Shown one piece after another: positions 59,598-64,000 of a stretch of 64,000 bases of DNA (within the stretch, counting starts at the first letter, position 1; each line of letters begins with the position of its first letter). A program made the translations under genes and the position numbers. A model generated the notes under the pieces. That model made no database searches and had not been told where the DNA came from. It saw nothing but the letters and a program-made list of their open reading frames with translations. The stretch comes from Asanoa iriomotensis. Lineage in GTDB: Bacteria > Actinomycetota > Actinomycetes > Mycobacteriales > Micromonosporaceae. The stretch lies in the NCBI RefSeq assembly GCF_016862515.1, contig NZ_BONC01000012.1, positions 79,771 through 143,770 of the forward strand, read 5' to 3'.

Positions 59598-61711
59598 CGG
59601 TAAACTTCGATTTTTCCGGTGGACCGTGGGCTGCCGGGGTCGTTGAAGAAATACTCGCCTTCCCGGGTGAACGTGTAGGCGAACGACTGCCCTGGTGCCA
59701 GGCGCACGTCGAACAGACCCTCGAAGAACTGCGTCACACCGCGCTCGCCGGCGTTGCCCGCATGGTTGACGAACGTCACGGTGGTGCCGACCGGCACCCG
59801 CAGGTGGGTGGGAGCCATGCTGCTCACGCCGAACGACTCGGTGCCGCTGACGCTGCCGCTCGCGCTGTAGGTGCGGCCGATCACCACGGTGTCGGCGACC
59901 GCGGCGCCCTCGACCGCGCCGCCCGAGACCGGCCGGCGGATCACGGGCGGCGGCGGGGTGGGTGCTGGGCCGACGTCGCCGTCGATCTCGAACGCCCAGA
60001 GGAAGTCGCCGCGCGGCGCCGAGTTGCCGTACGGGATGCTGGTCCCACCGGCGTAGACAGCGAGGTACTGCTTGCGGCCGACGCGATACATGATCGGGCT
60101 GGAGCTGATCGCCGCGCCGGTCTGGAAGCGCCACAGCTCCCGGCTTGTGCGCGCGTCCAGCGCCAGCAGGTTGCCGTCAGGCTGACCGATGAACAGCAGG
60201 TCGCTGGCGGTGGTGAGGATCCCGTTGCCGTGCGCCAGCGAGTACGGCATGCGCCGCTTCCAGCCCACCCGGTTGGTGCTGACGTCGACGCCCACGATGG
60301 CGCCGGTCTGGTACTCCCCCGGCGGCCGCAGGCCGTTGCTGCTTTCCGTCAGCGAGTGCGCGGCCGCGACGTACCCGAAACCGGTGTAGATCAGCCCGGT
60401 GCGGTGGCTGAACGACATGTGCGACCAGTCGGCACCGCCGCCGTGTCCCGGGATCGACAGGATCGGCACGTCCCAGTGCGGGTCGTAGAGCGACCCTTGG
60501 ACGTAGTTGGGCACCGCCCGGTTGGGGTCGCCCGGCACCGAGGTGCCCAACGGCTGGTCGACGACCCGCTGCTCGGTCCACCCGCCCTGCACCGGGAACG
60601 GCTGCGTCGGCCAGGTCTTCTGCCGGGGCTCCTGCGGCACGGGCCGCTCGACGACGCCGAGCGGCGCGGTGCCGTCGGTCCGGTCGAGGACGAAGAACAT
60701 GCCGGACTTGCTGCCGTAGACGACGACCTTCCGCATGCGCCCGCGGATCCGGACGTCGGCGAGCACCGGCGCCATCACGTTGTCCATGTCCCAGATGTCG
60801 TGGTGGATGGACTGGAAATGCCAACGACGTGCTCCGGTACGCAGGTCCAGGGCGACGATCGAGTTGGCGAACAGGTTCTGCCCGCCCCGGGCCGAGCCGT
60901 CCTGCGACGAGTTGTTGCCCCGTGCGTTGCCGAAGGTCCAGTAGGTCAGTCCGAGCTCGGGGTCGACGGCCGGGTGGATCCACGGCGTGGCTCCACCGTC
61001 CATCCAGGACTCGCCTTCCCAGGTGTCGTTGCCGAACTCCCCTGGGCCGGGAGTGCCCCAGAAATGCCACCGCACGTCCCCGTTGCGCGCGTCGAGCGCG
61101 AGGGCGGCGCCGCGCGGGCCGTCGTTGGTGCCGCAGAACAGCAGACCGTCGTGGTAGACGACGGCGACCTTCTCGATGTTGCCGAACCCCTCGACCTGGC
61201 GCTCCCAGGCGACCTGGCCGGTTTCCTGGTGCAGGGCGATGACGTAGTTCTCGTTGGACTTCGTGAACACAAAGCCGCCGCCGACGGCGACACCGCGCCG
61301 GGTGAGGCTCCCGCGGACCTGGTCGTAGCGCCATTTGGTCCGTCCCGTGACCCCGTCGACGGCGACGACGTTGCCGAGCGCGGACTCGATGTAGAGGACG
61401 CCGTCGACCGCGACCGCCGTGCTCTGGCTGTTGCCCGTGGTCAGGCCGCCCTCGATGCGGTTGACCCAGGCGCCCCGCAAGCGGCGGACGTTGCCGCGGT
61501 GGATGCCGTCGAGCGAGGTGTAGTTCTGGTTGCCGAGGTTGCCGCCGACCTTCGGGAAGTCCTCGTCGCCCGGTGTGTCGAAGCGCGCGAGCGCGGCGGC
61601 GCCGGGCGGGCGGTGCGCCGCGGCCGGTGTGGCGACGGCGGGGGCGGCGGCCGCGCCCACTGTGGTGGCCGCGGCGGCTTTGAGCACGGTTCTGCGGTCG
61701 ACGTGTGCCAT
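59594..61711 (-). CDS. Tat-exported PQQ-dependent dehydrogenase with C-terminal cupredoxin-like domain
   Basis: 705 aa. Twin-arginine signal DRRTVLKAAAAT, then an eight-bladed PQQ propeller (GGNLGNQNYTSLDGI, KWRYDQVRG, GWKRRMPYSLAHGNGI, ELWRFQTGAAISSSPIMY). The last 100 residues form a cupredoxin-like beta domain (LRVPVGTTVTFVNHAG, FAYTFTREGEYFF) lacking the Cys ligand of blue copper proteins. Coupled to aroQ by GTGA, it is most likely a quinate/shikimate dehydrogenase, although it is soluble and exported rather than membrane-integral. Confidence 0.85.
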   Translation of the reverse strand: MAHVDRRTVLKAAAATTVGAAAAPAVATPAAAHRPPGAAALARFDTPGDEDFPKVGGNLGNQNYTSLDGIHRGNVRRLRGAWVNRIEGGLTTGNSQSTAVAVDGVLYIESALGNVVAVDGVTGRTKWRYDQVRGSLTRRGVAVGGGFVFTKSNENYVIALHQETGQVAWERQVEGFGNIEKVAVVYHDGLLFCGTNDGPRGAALALDARNGDVRWHFWGTPGPGEFGNDTWEGESWMDGGATPWIHPAVDPELGLTYWTFGNARGNNSSQDGSARGGQNLFANSIVALDLRTGARRWHFQSIHHDIWDMDNVMAPVLADVRIRGRMRKVVVYGSKSGMFFVLDRTDGTAPLGVVERPVPQEPRQKTWPTQPFPVQGGWTEQRVVDQPLGTSVPGDPNRAVPNYVQGSLYDPHWDVPILSIPGHGGGADWSHMSFSHRTGLIYTGFGYVAAAHSLTESSNGLRPPGEYQTGAIVGVDVSTNRVGWKRRMPYSLAHGNGILTTASDLLFIGQPDGNLLALDARTSRELWRFQTGAAISSSPIMYRVGRKQYLAVYAGGTSIPYGNSAPRGDFLWAFEIDGDVGPAPTPPPPVIRRPVSGGAVEGAAVADTVVIGRTYSASGSVSGTESFGVSSMAPTHLRVPVGTTVTFVNHAGNAGERGVTQFFEGLFDVRLAPGQSFAYTFTREGEYFFNDPGSPRSTGKIEVYR

Positions 61712-61743
61712 AGGTGCACCTCTTCCTGTCCGCGCGATGGCGT

Positions 61744-63519
61744 CTATTCGAATACGCCCTGGTAGATGTCCTTGATGTTCCAGTGCCCGGGGGTCGGCAC
61801 CGGCTCGTTGACCATGGGGACGTCCAGCACCGCCGGGCGGCGGGCGGCCAGCGCGGCGCGCAGCGCCGCACCGAAGCTGGCGGCGCTGTCGACGGAGTAG
61901 CCGTCGGCGCCGCAGGCCCGGCCGTAGGCGGCGAAGTCGGGGCTGTACGGCGCGCCGTCGGGGCCGAGGAAGTCACAGCCGAAGCTGCGCCCGAAGTTGG
62001 CCGCCTGGAGGTCGGAGATGGTGCCGTGCGACCGGTTGTTCATGACGACGAACAGGACCGGGGCGTTCTGCTCGACCGCCATCGGCACGGCCGGCAGCTG
62101 GGCGCCCATGCCGCCGTCGCCGATCAGCGCGACCACGGTCCGGTCGGGTTGGGCGACCTGCACGCCCACCGCGGCGGCAGGGCCGAAGCCCATCGTCGAC
62201 GCGCCGCCCGGTGTGATGAACCGCCCGTCGTCGGGCAGCTCGTAGCACTGCGCGACGCCGTTCTTGTTCCATCCGACGTCGGTGACCAGGATGGCGTCCG
62301 GCGGGAGGATCGCGCGCAGGTCGGTCAGGATGCGCTCGGGGCGCAGCGGGAACTGTTCGCTCGTACCCCTTTCCCGGCTCTCGGTGAACAGGGTGTGGCG
62401 GGTGGCGGTGATGGTGTCGCGCAGGCCGGGCCGCTGTTTCCCGGTGGGCTGCCGGTCTTTGACGGCGCGTTCGATCGCCTGGGCGGCGTCCGAGACGTCG
62501 GCGACCGCGCCGATCGTCACGGGGAAGTTGCGGCCGATCTCGGCCGGATCGATGTCGATCTGGACGAGCCGGGCCGGCGGGAACTGCCAGGTGTAGCGCC
62601 GGTCCCAGGAGCTGGCGTCGGTCTCCGCGAAGCGGGTGGCCAGCGCCAGCACGACGTCGGCCTCGCGGGTGTATCGGTTGGTCAGCTCCAGACCCCAGAA
62701 GCCGGGCATGCCGAGCAGCAGCGGATGGCTGTCGGGCAGCGTGCCCTTGGCCATCAGGGAGTGTGCCACCGGGATGTCGAGGTGCTCCGCGAGCCGCCGC
62801 AGGGCGTCGAGCCCGGGCCCGCGGCGCAGACCGCCGCCCAGGTAGACCAGCGGCCGCTGCGCGTCGACGAGCAGGTCGGCGATGCGCGCGGCGACGTCCG
62901 CGGGCAGGCCAGGGCGTTCCGGCACGGCCAGCGGGTACGCGGCGGCGGTGTCGCCCGGCACCGGCCGGGAGAAGTGGTCCATCGGCACGCTGAGCAGGAC
63001 CGCGCCCGGACGCCCGGCGGTCGCGGTCCAGAAGGCACGCTCGGTGTAGCGCGCGAGGTCGGCGGCGTGGTGGACCTGCCACGCCCGCTTGACGAACGGC
63101 CGGTAGATCGCGGTCTGGTCGGCGTCGGAGTGGAGGTTGACCTCCTGGTGCGGGTGCCGTCCGTGGTAGTAGGACGGGATGTCGCCGGAGATGACGACCA
63201 GCGGGACGGAGTCCATGGCGGCGGTGAGGACGCCGGTGACCGCGTTGGTCATGCCGGGCCCGACGTGGACCAGCAGCACGCCCGGCCGGCCGGTCGCGCG
63301 GGCGTAGCCGTCGGCCGCGTGCGCCGCCGCCTGCTCGTGCCGGGCGATCACGAACCGGATCCCGCTGCGGCCGATGGCGTCCAGCAGCGCGATGTTCGTG
63401 TGTCCACAGAGGCCGAAAACGACCTCGACGCCGTACGACTCGAGTTGCGCGACCATCGCTTCCGCCGCGGTCACCTCGTCGTGCCGCGTCGAAGCGCCCG
63501 CGAGCTGGTCGAGGCTCAT
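61744..63519 (-). CDS. thiamine-diphosphate-dependent acetolactate synthase-like enzyme
   Basis: 591 aa. PYR domain with GLCGHTNIALLDAI and catalytic Glu in IARHEQAAAHAADGYARATG; central domain PLVYLGGGLRRGPGL; PP domain ALIGDGGMGAQLPAVPMAV...NNRSHG. No regulatory subunit gene is nearby. Operon partner ALDH overlaps (ATGA), so it may cleave or decarboxylate a keto acid to an aldehyde that ALDH oxidises (inference). Confidence 0.85.
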   Translation of the reverse strand: MSLDQLAGASTRHDEVTAAEAMVAQLESYGVEVVFGLCGHTNIALLDAIGRSGIRFVIARHEQAAAHAADGYARATGRPGVLLVHVGPGMTNAVTGVLTAAMDSVPLVVISGDIPSYYHGRHPHQEVNLHSDADQTAIYRPFVKRAWQVHHAADLARYTERAFWTATAGRPGAVLLSVPMDHFSRPVPGDTAAAYPLAVPERPGLPADVAARIADLLVDAQRPLVYLGGGLRRGPGLDALRRLAEHLDIPVAHSLMAKGTLPDSHPLLLGMPGFWGLELTNRYTREADVVLALATRFAETDASSWDRRYTWQFPPARLVQIDIDPAEIGRNFPVTIGAVADVSDAAQAIERAVKDRQPTGKQRPGLRDTITATRHTLFTESRERGTSEQFPLRPERILTDLRAILPPDAILVTDVGWNKNGVAQCYELPDDGRFITPGGASTMGFGPAAAVGVQVAQPDRTVVALIGDGGMGAQLPAVPMAVEQNAPVLFVVMNNRSHGTISDLQAANFGRSFGCDFLGPDGAPYSPDFAAYGRACGADGYSVDSAASFGAALRAALAARRPAVLDVPMVNEPVPTPGHWNIKDIYQGVFE

Positions 63520-64000
63520 GAGGTGCCTTCCTGGTCGCCGAACAGGGACATGCCGCGCAGGAGGAGCGTCCGGACGACGGTGTAGTCGTCGATCATCCAG
63601 CGGGGCGACTCGCGCCCGAACCCGGAGTCCTTGACCCCGCCGAAGGGAACGTGGTCGAGCCGGAAGTTGGACGAACCGTTGACCACCAGGCCGCCGACCT
63701 CCAGCTCGCGCCAGGCCGTCACGATCCTGCGGACGTCGTGCGTGAACAGGCCCGCCTGCAGGCCGTAGCGGCTGTCGTTGCACACCGCGATCACGTCGTC
63801 GAACTCGTCGTAGGGCAGCACGCTCACGGCCGCACCGAACACCTCGTCGCGGACCAGCCGCGAGTCGGCGGGCGGCTGCGCCACGACGGTCGGGAACACG
63901 GTCGCCCCGTCGCGCCGGCCGCCGGCGGTGATGGTGGCGCCGGCCGCCGCCGCCTCCCGGGCCCAGGCGACCACGCGTTCGGCCGCGTCGTCGTCGACCA
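63516..64000 (-). CDS. aldehyde dehydrogenase, C-terminal part (cut by window end)
   Basis: About 160 C-terminal residues are visible, open to the window edge. Recognisable ALDH motifs: EVFGAAVSVLPYDEFDDVIAV (Glu-Phe-like Glu of NAD binding), YGLQAGLFTHD, GGLVVNGSSNFRLDHVPFGGVKDSGFGRE. The catalytic Cys lies beyond the window. First gene visible of the ALDH-ThDP-PQQ dehydrogenase-aroQ operon. Confidence 0.9.
   Translation of the reverse strand, partial: VDDDAAERVVAWAREAAAAGATITAGGRRDGATVFPTVVAQPPADSRLVRDEVFGAAVSVLPYDEFDDVIAVCNDSRYGLQAGLFTHDVRRIVTAWRELEVGGLVVNGSSNFRLDHVPFGGVKDSGFGRESPRWMIDDYTVVRTLLLRGMSLFGDQEGTS

Overview
The window is high-GC DNA with frequent GTG starts, ATGA/GTGA gene overlaps, a likely leaderless transcript and Tat/lipoprotein signals. 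This points to a filamentous actinobacterium, most likely of Micromonosporaceae type (inference; no rRNA or marker gene is present).

Layout. (1) 99-2601, minus strand: a dense array of 18 tRNA genes, headed by tRNA-Trp and followed by an MBL-fold hydrolase. A 16S/23S-leader-like boxA element lies between the first and second tRNA. Several of the tRNAs are structurally deviant. (2) 3028-6963: a compact locus with a stand-alone YcaO enzyme, a 61-aa peptide translationally coupled to it, and a divergent UvrA-like ABC ATPase. It looks like a minimal RiPP locus with a DNA-protection protein, and it is the best candidate here for an undescribed system. (3) 6966-14026: a Rox-type rifamycin monooxygenase preceded by an inverted repeat matching the rifamycin-associated element; VOC, methyltransferase and XRE-cupin genes; a D,D-carboxypeptidase with a frameshifted tail; and a SulP-carbonic anhydrase fusion.

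(4) 14016-33907: two large minus-strand catabolic operons. One (24630 to 14016) carries a tripartite tricarboxylate transporter (TctABC), a TcuA-like flavoprotein, an ACMSD-like amidohydrolase, an LLM flavin enzyme, an FAH-fold hydrolase, a 2-hydroxyacid dehydrogenase, a GntR regulator and an M24 protein. The other (33849 to 24778) carries an FAH-fold hydrolase, three crotonases, an NDP-forming acyl-CoA synthetase, an acyl-CoA dehydrogenase, an MFS porter and a ThDP enzyme. Both promoters have a near-identical 19-bp palindromic operator over the -10 box, so the two operons probably form one regulon for an unidentified carboxylic acid that is activated to a CoA thioester.

(5) 33999-50322: secreted and envelope functions. 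These include a sortase-type TIG protein, a very large M12B-like metalloprotease, a Tat-exported TIM-barrel protein, a multidomain ThuA/sugar-dehydrogenase/PKD protein, a beta-helix protein, an M15 peptidase, a four-gene envelope operon with two paralogous secreted proteins (one with a PLA2-like motif), and a glycosyltransferase-acyltransferase fusion. (6) 50541-64000: a quinate/shikimate catabolic island with a three-module 3-dehydroshikimate dehydratase, AroE-type dehydrogenase, TRAP transporter, IclR and TetR regulators, type II dehydroquinase, PQQ-dependent dehydrogenase, a ThDP enzyme and an aldehyde dehydrogenase cut by the window end. The TetR gene and the dehydratase gene share a promoter motif.

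All calls come from reading the sequence. No database search was run, and family names rest on recognised motifs.
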